Origin: Hymenoscyphus infarciens
Taxonomy: Eukaryota; Ascomycota; Leotiomycetes; Helotiales; Helotiaceae
NCBI GenBank assembly: GCA_001414345.1
Contig: LLCB01000249.1
Location: 1-64,000 of the forward strand
DNA length: 64,000 nucleotides
Direction: 5' to 3'
Of the stretch, positions 22,743-36,600 are shown in pieces. The translations under genes and the position numbers were made by a program. Below the pieces are notes generated by a model that made no database searches, was not told the DNA's origin, and saw only the letters and a list, made by a program, of their open reading frames with translations. Numbering within the stretch: the first letter of the stretch is position 1; each line of letters opens with the position of its first letter.

Positions 22743-25434
22743 ATGTCAGAAACCTCAGAGGAACGACCGAGTGGGCTTTACAGCCACGATATTCGGTCGT
22801 CGGATTCAACTAAACTTGGTTCCAGCTCCAATGTTTCGCAACGAACAACGCTTGGTGACGATGGAAGTTCTGGACGAATACCTACCCCGGACCCAAAGAG
22901 CGAAAAAGACATCACAGTAACCTTTGTTGATGAAAAGGGCGAAGAAGTTGACGAGGATGTGGTACCAGACGATGATCCGTTACTTCGCGATATTCCATGG
23001 CAGGTCCGACGTGTGATTAGCCTGGACGATGACCCGGATACCCCAGTGATAACCTTCCGGTATTTCTTCCTAACTTTGCTATTCATCGCCCCGGGAGCTT
23101 TTTTGGTTCAGCTCAACCAGTTCCGTACCACCTTCGCCCCGTACTCGATATTCTTCGTCCAGATCGCCTCGAATTATCTTGGGGATTGGATGGCTAGATA
23201 TCTTCCAGCTTGGGAAATAAGGTTACCATTTACAAAGAAGAGCTTCAATCTCAATCCCGGTCCATTTAGTGCAAAAGAGCATACCATGGTCACCATTTCA
23301 GCGAGTAGCGGTGCAACTTACAACATGGCATTCGTCCCCATTTCGATGGCCGAACTATTTTTCGGTACACGGATTCATGCTGGGGTTGCCCTTTCTTTTA
23401 TGTGGGCAGTGGTCATATTGGGGTATGGATATGCAGCGATTGCACGACAGTTCTTGATTCACGATCCACAGTATCCATGGTATGCCTTCCTTCCATTTGG
23501 CATACGTTAACTTATTGCTAACACTTTCAGGTATCAAGCGTAAGCTTTCTACAACCAACATACCGTATTTTGCAGGCTAATGAATCATCTCCAGACTTTG
23601 TCAAACCGCCCTCTTTGAAACCCAAAAACGACAGCGCCAATCCCCCTCTCCCGTCTCGAGACGGCAGATGTTAGTTTTCTTCTTGGTGCTAGGTGGGGTG
23701 GCACTTTGGCAATTCCTACCGGAATTTGTGTTTCCATTCTTGCAGTCTCTTTCGATTCTTTGCTGGGTCGCTCCCCATAGCAAAACTTTGAATTTTATAG
23801 GTGGGGGTTTGGGTGGATTGGGATTTCTGAACCTTTCCCTTGATTGGTCCAATATCAGTGCCTTTGGCGATATGGGCAGCTTGTTTTTGACTCCATGGTG
23901 GACTCAAGTAGTTGTGATGGCTGCTTTCGTCGTCAACTGCTGGATTATGCTGCCTCTGGCGAAATGGCGTGGTGTGGGAGGCTGGAATAAACATCTGATG
24001 TCCAATCGACTTTATACTGGTAAGTAAGATCGTCTTGCAAGTGAAAATATCTAACATGTTGCAGTAAACGGGACGAGATACCCAATCGACCAAATCATGA
24101 CTTCGCAACCAAGCCTCAACGAAACAGCGTATGCACAACTCGGTCCCCTTTATATGAGCACACAACTACGATGGGGCATGTTTTTTGACTTTGCATCATA
24201 CGCCTCGGCCATGGTATGGATGGTGATATTTGGTTACCCGGCTATCAAATCCGCCTGGCTAAAGTACAAGGACCGCCGCCCGTTGCTGGATCAACTTAAT
24301 GTTATTATGCGAAATTATAAAGAGGTTCCTTTGAATTGGTATATCGCCCTGATTGGGATTGCATTCCTCATCATCATGACAGTCGTGTCGAAAACAAATC
24401 TCTATATACCCTGGTGGACAGTATTGGTGGCTATGGGTACTGGCGCTGTTGTGGTTGTGGTATGTTGGCTCCTCGTTCACGTCAAAAGCACCGAAATGCT
24501 AACACAACTTCCAGCCTCTCGGGTGGTTGTACGCTATGTCTAATTTCCAACTTGTGAGTTGCTCCGCCCTTCAAATGAGATAAAAGGACAACATTTGCTG
24601 ACTACTATCAGCCCATCGGAACCACAAATGAACTTCTTTACGGCTTAATGGTCAACTCTGTTGACGGTTACAAGCACCCAGTTGGCGCATTTGTTTATAG
24701 TACCATTGCGGGTGATGCATGGTATCGTGCTCAGATTATGCTTCAGGATCAAAAGATTGGACACTACATGCATATACCTCCACGCGCGGTTTTCTTCTCA
24801 CAAGTTTTCGGTTCCATGATTGGAGTGCCAATAAATTATGGTGTGGTGCGATGGGTATTGGACACGAAATTCGACTATGTTTCGGGAAAGTTAGTAGATC
24901 CCGCGAGGCAATGGACAGGGCAGAGTCTCAGATCTTCGTTGACTGTTGGATGTCAATACGTGTTACTTGTATGTCTCCACCCAAATCTATTGTTTCCTCC
25001 GCCAACATTAACAGGGTCCAATCCGTCTCTTCAAAGGCGAACTCTATCAAGTAATACCTTACGGATTTGTCGTTGGCGCCTTGACGCCGATTGTATTATT
25101 TACCCTCCATCGCTTCTTTCCCCGAGCGAAATTCAACTTGTGGAACAGCACCATATTCTTCTGCACACTTAGTACCTGGTGGGGTAATATGACGGCAGGA
25201 ACGACATCTAGCATCATTGGAGGATTTTTAGTCATGTACTGGGCGTATCGACACCATTACGAGTTGTGGGCACGATATAATTATATCCTGGCCGCGGCTT
25301 TTGATGCGGGGTTTAATTTGAATCTCCTGATTCTGTTTTTGGCTTTTGGTGCGGGGAGCTATATCAAGATGCCGCATTGGTGGGGGAACAACAAGGATAG
25401 TATTGAGAGGTGTTTTGCTATGCCTGAGGATTAG
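22743..25434 (+). CDS. OPT-family oligopeptide transporter
   Basis: Proton-coupled importer of small peptides or peptide-like compounds at the plasma membrane. Seven exons join in frame: 22743-23479, 23531-23539, 23595-24019, 24065-24459, 24515-24553, 24612-24968 and 25015-25434, for 793 residues, normal for the family. The soluble acidic N-terminus is followed by many membrane segments. Family hallmarks are FNLNPGPFSAKEH after the second helix, PWYQALCQTALFETQ spanning two introns, NGTRYPIDQI, PLGWLYAMSNFQLPIGTTNE, the long GYKHPVGAFVYSTIAGDAWYRAQ region and a final MPHWWGNN. Exon 2 is only nine bases yet is required to keep both the motif and the frame. The 39-base exon 5 encodes the start of the PLGWLYAMSNFQ block. 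Whether it imports peptides made by a neighbour cannot be told from sequence. Confidence 0.93.
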
Positions 25435-26268
25435 AAGGGACGGCCGGGTTGTTTTTTGAGAGCTCTTTAGCTTTGGTTAAACGGAGTTTACTTTTTTGGG
25501 AGGGGGATATTGATATGATACCTAGGGATTGGGAGTTTTGGGGTTTGGATGACCGGGAGCCGAGAGGGGTTGGCTACGGAAAATGGGGGGGTTTACATTT
25601 CATTGTCGCATCTTACTTATGCGATGTAATTTATAACTGTTTATTATTATGAGAAGGATATGATTCTCATCAGCCCTGTGGGTAACATTGCTTACTGGTG
25701 TAGTAGTACATTGATTGGATAGAGTCGGTTCGGCTTTTTCGGGCTCCCCTTGATCACTAGTGGTGGGTCACAGTCTATTTCGGCTGAACAACCCCCACCA
25801 ACTCCACCGCTTTTCTCATCTCAACCCCTCGCTAGGTCCCTTGTAGGGCGACCACCAGCCTGCCAACCCAACCAACCAACTTCTCCTCAACAGCACATCG
25901 CAGGGGCTGGACTAAACCTTTTACTGCCGCAGCCGCAGAAAGCCTGGAACGGCGTGAACGGTAACAAATGGATGCCAAGCTGTCGCACCATCAGCTCCCC
26001 ACACAGCTCATGAGGGGCAGCAGCGTCATAGGCGTCTTGAGTCTTACAAGCTGAGATGAGCTTCACTTTCTTTACAACATCTCTTTGATTCACAGTGAAT
26101 CGTACATTCAGTCTCATATATTTCTCTCCAGTCATCCTCTGCGAGGATAAAGTTCTCTCTGTCATTCACATTGCTTGTTATCGCTACCCTTGTTTATTAC
26201 CCCGCTTGAGCTTCCCACCCTTCAAACAATCTCCTCGTTTGCTTTTCGATACTAGTACCACTTTCACA
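25435..26268. other. Intergenic region between OPT and PLD genes
   Basis: About 830 bp containing the OPT terminator and the PLD promoter. A CCAACCAACC-rich pyrimidine stretch lies around 25860-25890 and CT-rich leader sequence precedes the PLD start. No gene called. Confidence 0.5.
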
Positions 26269-29205
26269 ATGTCTTTCCTCGACAGCTTAGCTTCAAAGAT
26301 CAAAGACAAGATCGAAGATGTCTTCGACGGAGACGATGAGCAGAAACCTCAAGAGCCACAGGTGCAGGAATCTCAGGCTCAGCAACAATCGTTCCCTGGA
26401 GCAGGTACAGCGCCCGACAATCGATTCCATAGTTTTGCACCACCGCGACATGGCAATGATGCTAAGTGGTTTGTTGATGGGTGCGGATATATGTGGGCAG
26501 TGAGTGTGGCTCTCGAGGAGGCGAGAGAAAGTATTTGGATTTTAGATTGGTGGTTGAGTCCGGGTATGTTGAATTCGTAAAGTCAAATTGGAGTCAAGGG
26601 AGCTGTCGCTGACTTGATTTGTAAACTTCAGAGCTGTATTTGAGAAGACCCCCCACTGCGAACGAACAGTATCGGGTCGATAGAATGCTGATCGCTGCTG
26701 CTGAGAGAGGAGTCAAGGTCAATGTTATCGTCTATAAGGAAGTATCACAAATTCTCACCCGTGAGCTTCCTTCCTCTTTTCCCTGCCAAGCTGGGGAGAT
26801 CTTCTAACACATTACAGTTGCCTCCGTTCATACCAAGCACGCCCTCGAAGTACATCCCAACATCCGAGTCTTCCGCCATCCTGACCACGCCCCCAGCACG
26901 CAAGAACTCGGAGCCGATATAGTGGAGGGTTTAAAGAACCTATCTTTCAAGCCACTTGAATTAGCGAAGCTTCCGGAGAAACAACTCAAGTCGGTGTATG
27001 GTTCGAGCGACGATATTGTTTTGTACTGGGCACATCACGAAAAGCTTTGTCTCATTGATGGACAAATTGCTTTCATGGGAGGCTTGGATCTCTGCTTCGG
27101 TCGTTGGGACACAAACTCGCATCCTATTTCCGACGCTCACCCCACCGATATCAACAAGGCTTTGTTCCCAGGACAGGACTTCAATAATGCGAGAGTCTAC
27201 GATTTCGCAGATGTGGAACATTGGGAGAACAATAAGCTTGATAGAACAAAGAGTTCGCGAATGGGATGGTCGGATTTGAGCATATGTTTGAGCGGTCCTG
27301 TTGTACAGGACTTGAGAGCACACTTTGTTCAAAGATGGAACTTTATTTTCAAGGAGAAATATAATGTTCCTGGTAAGGAGTATGTTCCGTTGACTCTGGG
27401 GGGAAATGGCATCACTGAGAGTTACTATAATGACGATGGTTTCAATTTGACTCCACTCAAGGAACAGCAAAAGGGTCCCGAATTTGATGCTCCACCTCGA
27501 GAGGATTATCAGGAGGAGGCCCCGGTAAGACATCATCATTTCAGTGCTTTCAGACAGCAGTTTTCTCAACATCAAGTTCAATCGCGAGACCAAGGACCAT
27601 CAGGTGTCTCTGTGCAGTTAGTTAGGAGTTGTACAAAATGGAGCAACGGTATACCACTCGAAGTAAGTCTTCGACCTTCCCCTCAAGCTTCTTTGAATGC
27701 CAGCTGACAATTATGAAGCACTCCATTACAAATGCTTACATCGATATCATTAAGCACAGTGAACATTTTGTTTACATCGAAAATCAATTCTTTATCACTG
27801 CTACTGGTGATCACCAGGGAGCTGTCAAGAATCAAATTGGAGCTGCGCTGGTAGAACGTTGTGTTCGTGCTTATCAACGCGGCGAGCGATACAAAGTTAT
27901 TGTTTTGATGCCTTCCGTTCCTGCTTTTGCTGGTGATTTGCAATCGGATGACAGTCTTGGAACTAGAGCAATTATGGAGTATCAATACAATAGCATATGT
28001 CGTGGAGGACACAGCATCATTGAAGGTTCGTACTTCAGTCGCACGAATCTTAAAATAGTAGAGGCATGCTAAACCTGAAACAGAGATCCAAAAAGCTGGT
28101 GTCCCAAATGCAGCAGAATACATCCGGTTTTACAACCTCCGGAACTACGATAGAATCAATGCTGGCAAGGCGATGTACAATGTCGAGCAAGCCAGTGGCA
28201 TCAATTATGAGGATGCTAGAAGAGAGCACGATGATTTGGTCGGTGCTGGATATGATGGACGGGGGGAGGGAACAGGTGCTCAATATGGCCAACAAAATAG
28301 GGACTACGATCGTTATCAACAAGTCGCCTCTCAAGTCGAGGACACCCGATTTGATACCGTCAGTTCCTGTTACATGGATGGCGGACCATCAATCAAAGAG
28401 GTCCCTTGGAGTGGGAGTGAAGAAGCTGAGTTGGATGCTTTCGTTAGCGAGGGTAACACCCCTTCCCCCTTTTTTGATTTCACTTTCCTCGCTTACTGAC
28501 AAACCAATAGAATTATACATACACTCCAAAGTCCTGATTGCCGACGACCGCATCGTGATTTGCGGTAGTGCAAATCTCAACGATCGCTCCCAACTCGGAA
28601 ACCACGACTCCGAAATCGCAGTCGTAATCGAAGACTCCACACCCGTCGAGTCCCGCATGAACGGCTCCCCGTACAGAGCCTCCGCCTTCGCAGCTTCCCT
28701 CCGTCGTAAACTTTTCCGAAAACATCTTGGTCTCCTCCCACACCAAGAGTGCGACCGTCCAGACGCAAACTTCACACCCATAAACAAAGACCCAAACATC
28801 TACGACTGGGAATCCCCCGCCGATCTTCTCGTTCGCGATCCCCTATCCGAGGAATTCGAACAACTATGGAATGAAACCGCAGCTGTCAATACAAGAATCT
28901 TTTCTCAAGCATTCCATCCCGTTCCCAATGATTTGGTGACCAATTGGGAAGAATATGGTTCTTTCTTTGCGGACTTGTTTATCAAGTCTACCGGTAAGGA
29001 TAGCGAGGATAAAGATTTACCGGCTAGGTATGCTTATGGACATGTTGTGAAGGAGGAGTTTCCGGGAGGGGTGAGGGAATTGAAGGATCTGTTGGATGGG
29101 GTGAGGGGGACGCTTGTTGAGATGCCACTTAAGTTTATGGAGGGAGTGGATTTCGCTGTTGAGGGTTTGAGCTTTAATCCGTTTACTGATGAGGTTTATA
29201 CTTGA
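26269..29205 (+). CDS. Phospholipase D
   Basis: Hydrolyses phosphatidylcholine-type lipids to phosphatidate, acting on membranes. Six exons join in frame: 26269-26563, 26632-26760, 26818-27662, 27719-28025, 28084-28452 and 28511-29205, for 879 residues. Both catalytic HKD motifs are intact: HEKLCLIDGQIAFMGGLD near residue 215 and HSKVLIADDRIVICGSANLNDRS near residue 653. Family blocks WILDWWLSPELYLRRP and FVYIENQFF are also present. There is no PX or PH domain before the catalytic core, only a short charged N-terminus (MSFLDSLASKIKDKIEDVF), so it is a compact fungal PLD rather than a Spo14-sized one. The start lies in good context after CACA. The gene ends only 120 bp from a Tc1/mariner insertion, so its 3' end may be affected. 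Confidence 0.93.
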
Positions 29206-29325
29206 TCTCTCGGGGGTGGAGAGTATGACTCTATGTTGGCGGGGAATCAGGATATGTTGGTTGGATGGATTTTGGGATATGCTATCTGGATATTTTCACG
29301 GGCGTATGGGTGGGGGTGCTTGGTA

Positions 29326-30659
29326 AGAGTTAGGGCCACAGCTAGTGGGCCCCCTAAGCGAACCCCACCAAATTGATACTTATTACTTAAAAATCTATTA
29401 TAAATCCAACTTAAAGTCTTTTACCTTAAAACTTATATATATTATTAATAAATAGTAGCTAATTCTTTTACTTTAATAATATCCTCTAACTTATAAGTTA
29501 ATCGCTTAGTATATCGCCTATAACTACGTAGATCTACTAAATCCTAGAGCCTTTAAATCTCCTTAATTAATCTCTTCTTAGAAGTTAGTATAAAAGATAA
29601 CTTCTTTAACTCTTCTTTTATCTACTACTAGACCTTCTCTATTACGTTTAAATTAGGCGAAGAAGGAGGCTAATTAAAGCTATAAATATTATATTTAACC
29701 TTAGCTAAATAAGCATATTCTTTATATACCTTTAAACTATCTTCTATAAAGATATAATTAGTACTAAGCTTATTAAATAGTAGAAAGATAACTAGTTTAA
29801 GAACTTAATCCCTATATACCTAAGAATTCACCTCTTTATAGTCTTATTCTTTCTCTAGAAAGATAAGAGAGGACTTATAATCCTAGCTAATTACACTCTA
29901 AATTATAACTAATACCCTTCTTAAGTAATATATTAACTAAATATAGTCTAGACACCTCTTTTCATCTATATACTATATTACCTAAACCCTTCTACTCTTT
30001 CTAAGCTTAAATATATACTTATCTAACTATATAACCTCTCTCTAGTCCCTCTTTTACCTATAAGTAGCTACCTAATCTAATATCCTCTACTAGTAGTATA
30101 ATAATATAAAAGTAAGACGTTTCTTTACTTATATTTAGCTAATAAAGAGTTAAGGATATATAATATATTATTAGTAGCTAGTATAGCAAAGTTTATAGTA
30201 GATAGTATAAGGAGAAGTAGATAAGTTAAGAGTGTTTTTAACTTATAAAAAAGATATCTAATAAGTAGTATAATTTTAAAATATAAACTAAAGAATTTAG
30301 TAGATATATTATTTAGATAGTAATCTTTTTTAATATTACTTCTCTTTATAGGTTATTCGACTTAAATCAGCCTTATAGATCCTTTATATAATAGATTTAG
30401 GTACTCCTAATTCTTTAAAGATAGCACTCTAGGATTTTCTATCTACTTAGGCTTAGCGTACTCTAGTACGCTTTTATATAGGCTAATTCTAGCTAGGCTT
30501 GTATATATAAGAGGGAGAGAGGATTCGGTCTACTATCTTTAATTTAAAGAGTTTTAGTTAAAAGGTTAAATTATAGTAGGTTTTTAAAAAGGGAGTATTA
30601 GAAATTAAGGTAGGGGGTCATCTCGCTTAGAGAGGCTTACTAGCTGTGGCCTCAACTCT
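29326..30659 (-). mobile_element. Tc1/mariner element, RIP-inactivated
   Basis: A 1334-bp element with TA dinucleotides at both ends (29324-29325 and 30660-30661). Its inverted termini can be aligned for about 37 bases, sharing AGAGTT, GGCCACAGCTAGT and CTAAGCGA. The ends are GC-normal while the interior is AT-saturated, so RIP struck mainly inside. Size, TA target and termini all fit Tc1/mariner. Confidence 0.85.
29500..30560 (-). pseudogene. Dead Tc1/mariner transposase
   Basis: On the minus strand at about 29625-29673 the frame reads PPSSPNLNVIEKV flanked by TAG codons where Trp (TGG) is expected. This is the DDE block of Tc1/mariner transposases, in which the third catalytic acid follows PNLNVIE. 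The stops arise from G-to-A changes, the RIP signature. No long open frame remains, so the enzyme is not made. Confidence 0.7.
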
Positions 30660-30811
30660 TACTTTTTACTAATAACTGACTTGTAAATCACAACTCATTT
30701 TGCAAGGCACGGTTCATTAAAAGCCAATTCACTATGCTCGGTTGCTACTCCCTTGATCCCTTTTTGCGTTTTTTGTATCCTATTATTGACCCAAACCTAG
30801 TCTTGCTGGGT

Positions 30812-32808
30812 TTACTCGACAGCTTTGACCCGACACCCATCTGTACTCGTAAGCACCAAAGTGACATCTTGCTTCTCGGTTCCCACCAAGACATGTTTTT
30901 CTATTTCAAAACCCCTAAACTTCTGCAAAATACGTGTAACCACAAATCCAGCCTCTAGCAACGCAAAATCCTCTACAACGATTCAGTGTCAGCTAAGTGT
31001 AGAAGAAAGGTTTCAATTAGCACTTACGACCCAAGCACACCCTTGGACCTCCGTTAAAGGGCAGGTATCCCCAACCAATGTTTCGAAGATCGACTGAATT
31101 ATTTGTATCCTCGGAATCCCAACGCTCTGGCCTAGAGAATTTCGGAGTCAGTATACTTCTTTGAAAATATCTGAGTAGAATGGGAGAGAGCTGTTATGAC
31201 AGATTGATGAATATCTCATCTCAACCCAAAGAAAGTAGGGTACTCACCGGAAGGTCGCGGCATCCTCTCCATACAACTCTTTTGATCGATGCATTACGTA
31301 GGCAGTGTAACCAACATTCTCACCTTTCCTCACCATGATGGGCTTGGAACGATCAGGGCCTCCACCGGTGGGAAGTGTGGTGTTCTTGAGCGAGGTTCGA
31401 CAATTCAGTGGCACTGGGGGGTATAATCGCAAGACTAACGACTTGTCAACTGATTTGAGAAAAGGACATATAGGGGTACGTATGTACCTTCTTTCAAAAC
31501 CAAGCTCAGATACTTCATTTTCTTGAGGGCGTTTCTGTCTGGTGGTCTTGAATCGTTCCCTAAACCCACCACTGAGTTTATTTCCTCTCGGAGTTTCGCT
31601 AAGGTATGGGGATGCTGTGCTAATAGACGACTACTCAACGTCAGTAAAGACAACGAAGCTAAAACCGACGGATGTTACAGCTTACAAGGTCCAAGATAAA
31701 CAACATGCCGTGGTATCCCTACCGGCTAGGAGTATGTTTAAAAGCTGATCACGCAAGACCTTGGGGTCACGGTTCTCCTGAACAAGAATGTCTAGAAAGC
31801 TGTGCACTTCTTTTTCTTCGGGTTTTGGTGTTGAAAGTGCTGCATGTACCGCCTCGTCAACGAAATTATGTACGATTGAGCAGTTTTTTCGGAATTCCGT
31901 GCCGCCGACTAACCAGTACAAACCTCCCAAGCGTCCACGACGGAAAAGAAAATCTTGGGATACCCTAAAGGCCTCTGAAAATCGAGTCTCTCGAGACTCC
32001 TTGGTATCTTGCAAGGAGTTCATCGACTTTCCAAAGAGCAGAAAGGTGGTGGTGTCGAAAGTAAACCGGAAGAATAGAGGTTGAAGATCAATGAGCTCTC
32101 CGGTGGGAATACAGTTCACCAAATGCTCAGTGTGCTTTTCTACTTGCGTAAAGATATTCGCCCGATTGAGTGAAAATAGCGGTCGTAGCATATCGCGAGA
32201 ATGTTTCCATGCAGCGGAATCCTGTGTAAATATTCCATCCCCTAGAAGAGGAGCAAAAGTTGGTTTGCGTGTACCCAGGCTATATGCTGCCAGAAACTGT
32301 CAATCGAAAAGATCACTCCAGCTGAGAAGCTTGTCTAAAAATTAATTTTGAAGAATCTTACATGAGAAATCAGAAGATAACATAACCTCGAGGTTCTCGG
32401 GCTCGACAGTGTTGATACTCTTGTCTCCTAGTACTTTCTGCTCAAATGTTGCTCCAACACTATCGAATATTTCCTGAAACCAGGGTAATGTTCGTTTCTC
32501 TTCGAAACTGCGGAAAGCTTCGAAGAGCCTGTCAAATGCGAGAGGCAATCTGTAAGGAAGCTGAGGGGGAGGGGCACAACCATGAGCTTTTTCAAAAAGA
32601 ATCTCAGCCTTTTAAACTATATTAGCCTCAACTTAAATTTATCAAAGACATTTCAACTAACCCTTTTCATGATTATTCGTTTTACAAAACAGTAGAGTAT
32701 GAAGAATCCCAAGACACTGACAAGACCGCGGGTGGAAAATAGTCCAACTGGAGACCTGCTAAAGAGCAGTCCCTTCTCATCTCGACTTGGATTCACTAAC
32801 AATGACAT
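30812..32808 (-). CDS. Cytochrome P450, CYP52-like fatty acid/alkane hydroxylase
   Basis: Membrane-bound haem monooxygenase, probably terminal hydroxylation of alkanes or fatty acids by family resemblance. Seven exons join in frame: 32808-32662, 32608-32362, 32286-31686, 31633-31488, 31434-31248, 31131-31028 and 30972-30812, for 530 residues. An N-terminal anchor ([19 protein letters not shown]) is followed by [10 protein letters not shown] and [10 protein letters not shown], typical of CYP52-type proteins. The I-helix motif is LLAGRDTT near residue 320, the ExxR motif lies in [13 protein letters not shown], and the haem loop is [11 protein letters not shown] with Cys near residue 475. The exon C/D junction uses an acceptor only a few bases after a CTGAC branch site; the alternatives break the frame. 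Conserved residues are intact, so it should be functional. Confidence 0.9.
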
Positions 32809-33676
32809 CGTCGTTTTTCGATACCAACAGAGTGTATTTGCGAATCTTGAATGCAGCTGAAGGACGACTGGGGAAAGGGGGAAAGGCTATTTTAGGTCAC
32901 AGAATCCCTGTGTACGAGACGTGGCCGAGTGGGTGGTCAGTCTGTTGCTTATGTTTTAATATATGTTGTGTGACAACGGTGAGAACGGGGTTGTGATAGG
33001 CTAACACCACAACTTCGTTCCCTTCGCCTACAATGATCACGTGCTCTATGATAATCCAAGTCATTTTCTAGCATAGTGCTTCCCAGGCGAAAAAGAGGAA
33101 GTTGCTAGGCTTAGATGTAGTCGTTAAGAGGGTAGTTTGTTTTTGATCGCTTGTACTCAATAAGAGTAGAGGTTGGAAGGGAGGTTTATGAATTGAGATC
33201 AAGGTGTCACTATATCAACAGCCCTTTCGAGTAAGGAAGGCGAGCGAATATGGTCCAATGGTTAACCGCCATGATGTAGCATTGTCAGGAGTAATTCACC
33301 CGAGGTGTGGTTATACAAAAAAATGCCTGCAATCCCATCCTCAGCTCTCTGTGGTGCGTTCCCCGGGATAAGTCCAATGTCTCGCCCGGTGAACAGAACC
33401 AGCCACCTTGAATTCTTGTTTTGCACGGAACTTTTGCTCGTGCATTCCAATTTCCTCTCACAAATTCCCTATGCTCTGAACTAATAGTGCAGCGTTGTAT
33501 GTGAGCAAGTTACAACCCTCCTATTCCTCGAAACAAATGAGGCGGGAAAATGATTGGGTAGATAGATGTATTTTTACAGAACGGCTGATACAGATTAGGT
33601 GCCCGAAAATCCCTGTCGCTGTGCCCATAAAATTATCCAGGCCATTTAGTGGCGAGCTAGGAGTGACAATCAAATC
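32809..33676. promoter_or_regulatory. Divergent upstream region, P450 and NB-ARC/TPR genes
   Basis: About 870 bp between divergent start codons. No specific operator is recognised. Short frames inside have no motif support. Confidence 0.45.
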
Positions 33677-36600
33677 ATGGATCCCTTTTCCGTCGTTGTC
33701 GGGATTGGTTCGCTGATTGAGATGAGTTTGCAGCTTGGAAAATGTTTGAAGGATGCCTACGATGTTGCTGTGTCATTTGAGGAGGAGGTTGGGTCCCTAC
33801 TATACGAAATACAAGACCTTGAATCAGTGAACAAATCAATCGAACATCTATACAGAATGGAGACTGATAATATTGGCCGTCAACGCCTAGAGCTGCCTTT
33901 TCAGGATCTGGAGGTGTGGCAGAACACGATCAAAGTGTTGGAAAACTGCACAGAAACCACCAAAGTTCTGCAAAAGGTGCTTGATGTTGTGATTGGAAAG
34001 AATGGCATCAAAGTGAGCGGATGGCGAGACCGGATCAAAAAACATCTGAGGAAGCAGGCAAAAGATGGCGAGCTCAACCAGATACGAGTTAGACTCTCAA
34101 CTCACCGGGGAAGCCTGAACGTATCATTAACAATACTCAGCTTGTAGGTCTCACCGTCGCAAATTCCCTTCAGGAAAGTACAAAAATAACACAGCCACAG
34201 AATATACGCACAGAGAGGCTCCCAAGACTCGCAAAAGTTTGGGTTTCAACTCCACAAACAAATTGCCGCACTTCAGCACGCGATCCCATCCGTTGAAACA
34301 GACCAGGTAGGTTCACATTCCAACCACCAAGTAAACATAGTAATGAATCTAGTTGTATGATTCTCTTCACTCTGCTACAGCCGTTGCATCCACACTTCGC
34401 CTCAATAAACACTTCGATACGCCGAAAGCCGTGTCCAGTATTTACACCGGACGAAAACATCATCTCGAAGATCTGAAGAAAGCCTTTGATTTATCGCACT
34501 CTTCACTCGATATAACACGACAGAAACGTTTCGTGGTATGCGGTCTTGGGGGTTCTGGAAAGACTCAGTTTTGCTGCAAATTCGCATCAGACAATAAACA
34601 AAGGTAAGTCTAAAGCAGCCGAAAAGGTATTATATGACTCTAAAACCAGCCAGATTTTGGGGTGTGTTTACCGTGGATGCAAGTTCGCCCGGAAATGCAC
34701 AGCAAAGCTTTGTATCTATCGCTAAAGCATGCGGGACGAATCCAAATGAGCGTGCCGCCAAAAGCTTGCTGTCAAGCAGTTATCGCCCGTGGCTGTTGAT
34801 CATCGACAATGCGGACGATACCAATTTAGATCTGGAGAGCTACTTTCCTGATGGCGAGAATGGCTTAACGCTTATAACCACCAGGAATCCCTCTTTTACG
34901 ATGCATGGGACGATAGGTCAGAAATCGTATCATTTCGACTGTCTGGATGAAGACGAAGCTAATCAGCTGCTTCTGAAGGCCGCTGATAACCCCGAACCTT
35001 GGACTCCCAAGGTAATGCAATTGGCTCTGATAATAACCCAAAAGCTGGGTGCGTTGCCTCTGGCCCTCATTCATGCAGGCAATGCCATCAAGGCAAAATA
35101 TTGCGGTTTAAACGATTATGTTGGCTATTACGAAAGGAGTTGGCAACTGATCCGCCGCAACCAGCATCTCGATGATCAAGAGGATGATGACGCGGAGTAT
35201 ATGAAGGTTTATGCGAGCTACGAGATTGTATATCGAGGCCTGGAGTCGATGAACTCGCAGAGATACAGAGATGCTGTTCAGATACTCAAACTATTTTCTT
35301 TCCTCCACCACGAGCATATTCCTTTCGACTTTTTGGTAGCCGCTATCAAACATCCAAGAATGCTCCAAGATATCAAATCCGAAAGGGAATCACGTGATGA
35401 TGAAGACAAGACACCGTCCAGTGTTGCATCGACACTCAGTTTTGTCCTCGGAACGATTCGAGGTCTTCTGGAATCGCTTGCGATGAAACACTTCGAAAAC
35501 CAAAATCCCATTTTCCTGCCAACATTCCTTCGAGATGCCGAGTTCTCCCCTCCTTCCGATGATTCTATTATTCGACTACGCGAAGGTCTCCATATCCTTT
35601 CCCAGTTGTCGCTGATAACTCATTATGAAGGCTCCGACAGCTATTCAATGCACCCTTTGGTTCATACCTGGGTTCGAGAACGACCGCAAATGAAAACCCG
35701 AAACCAAGCTGTCTGGTGCGAAGTCGCGCTACACACTCTGTCGCGATGCATTCTAGTTCCCCCAATAAACGCATCAGTTGATTCATATAAAGATCTCACA
35801 AGAAAACTTCTGCCTCACATCATCTCGGTCAGGAAACTGCAGGATAAAATCGAACAAGAATTTGAGAGCAACCGAAATAGGCGAATCCGGCCCTGGCCAG
35901 TTTTGAAGTCACAAATCAGTCCTTGGAGAGCCTTATTTCTTATTAAAAGCGCCATTGTATATAACGAGTGTGGTGACTTTCTTGAAGCTGAGAATTGCTT
36001 GAGAATTGCGCTGGACTTCTATGAGAAATTTCTGGGGCCGGAAAATCCGAGGACAGAACGAATATTATTCGCGCTATCTGGTTCCTTGTGGCATCAATGT
36101 AGGATCCACGATGCCGCAGATTTGCTTGAAAACACATTTAACAGAAAGCTCAAATTATTGGGACCAGAGCACTCACGCACTCTCACCCTCATGGCAAGAC
36201 TTGGTGAAGTTCGCCGACATCAAGGTCGACTACAGGAATCGATTGATCTTCTTACCAAGGCTGTGGAAGGAATGAAAACTCAGCTCCCAGACACGGATCC
36301 GACATTATATCAAGCAATGGATTATCTTGGAATAACATTACGATCGTGCTACCATTTCGTGGATGCTCGAGAGTACCAAGAAAAGGCTGTTGCAGGTTTA
36401 AAAATGCATCTTGGGGAAAGGGACATAAGAACTCTCATTTCAATGGGGGACTTGGCCATTACATATAAAGAGCTCAGCCAAGCCACAAGGGATTCCAACC
36501 AACGAAGAGAATACCTTGATACCGCGTATAGAGACGCAGTATTCGCTTTCGATCAGCTCGCGGAGCAGCTTGGTGACAAACATCCACAGACTTGGATAGC

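Noticed and set aside
34144..34173. 30-base intron in the NB-ARC gene (GTAGGT to CTTCAG)
   Set aside because: Too short for a fungal intron and it leads to a stop; the acceptor at 34194 gives a 51-base intron and a sensible exon.
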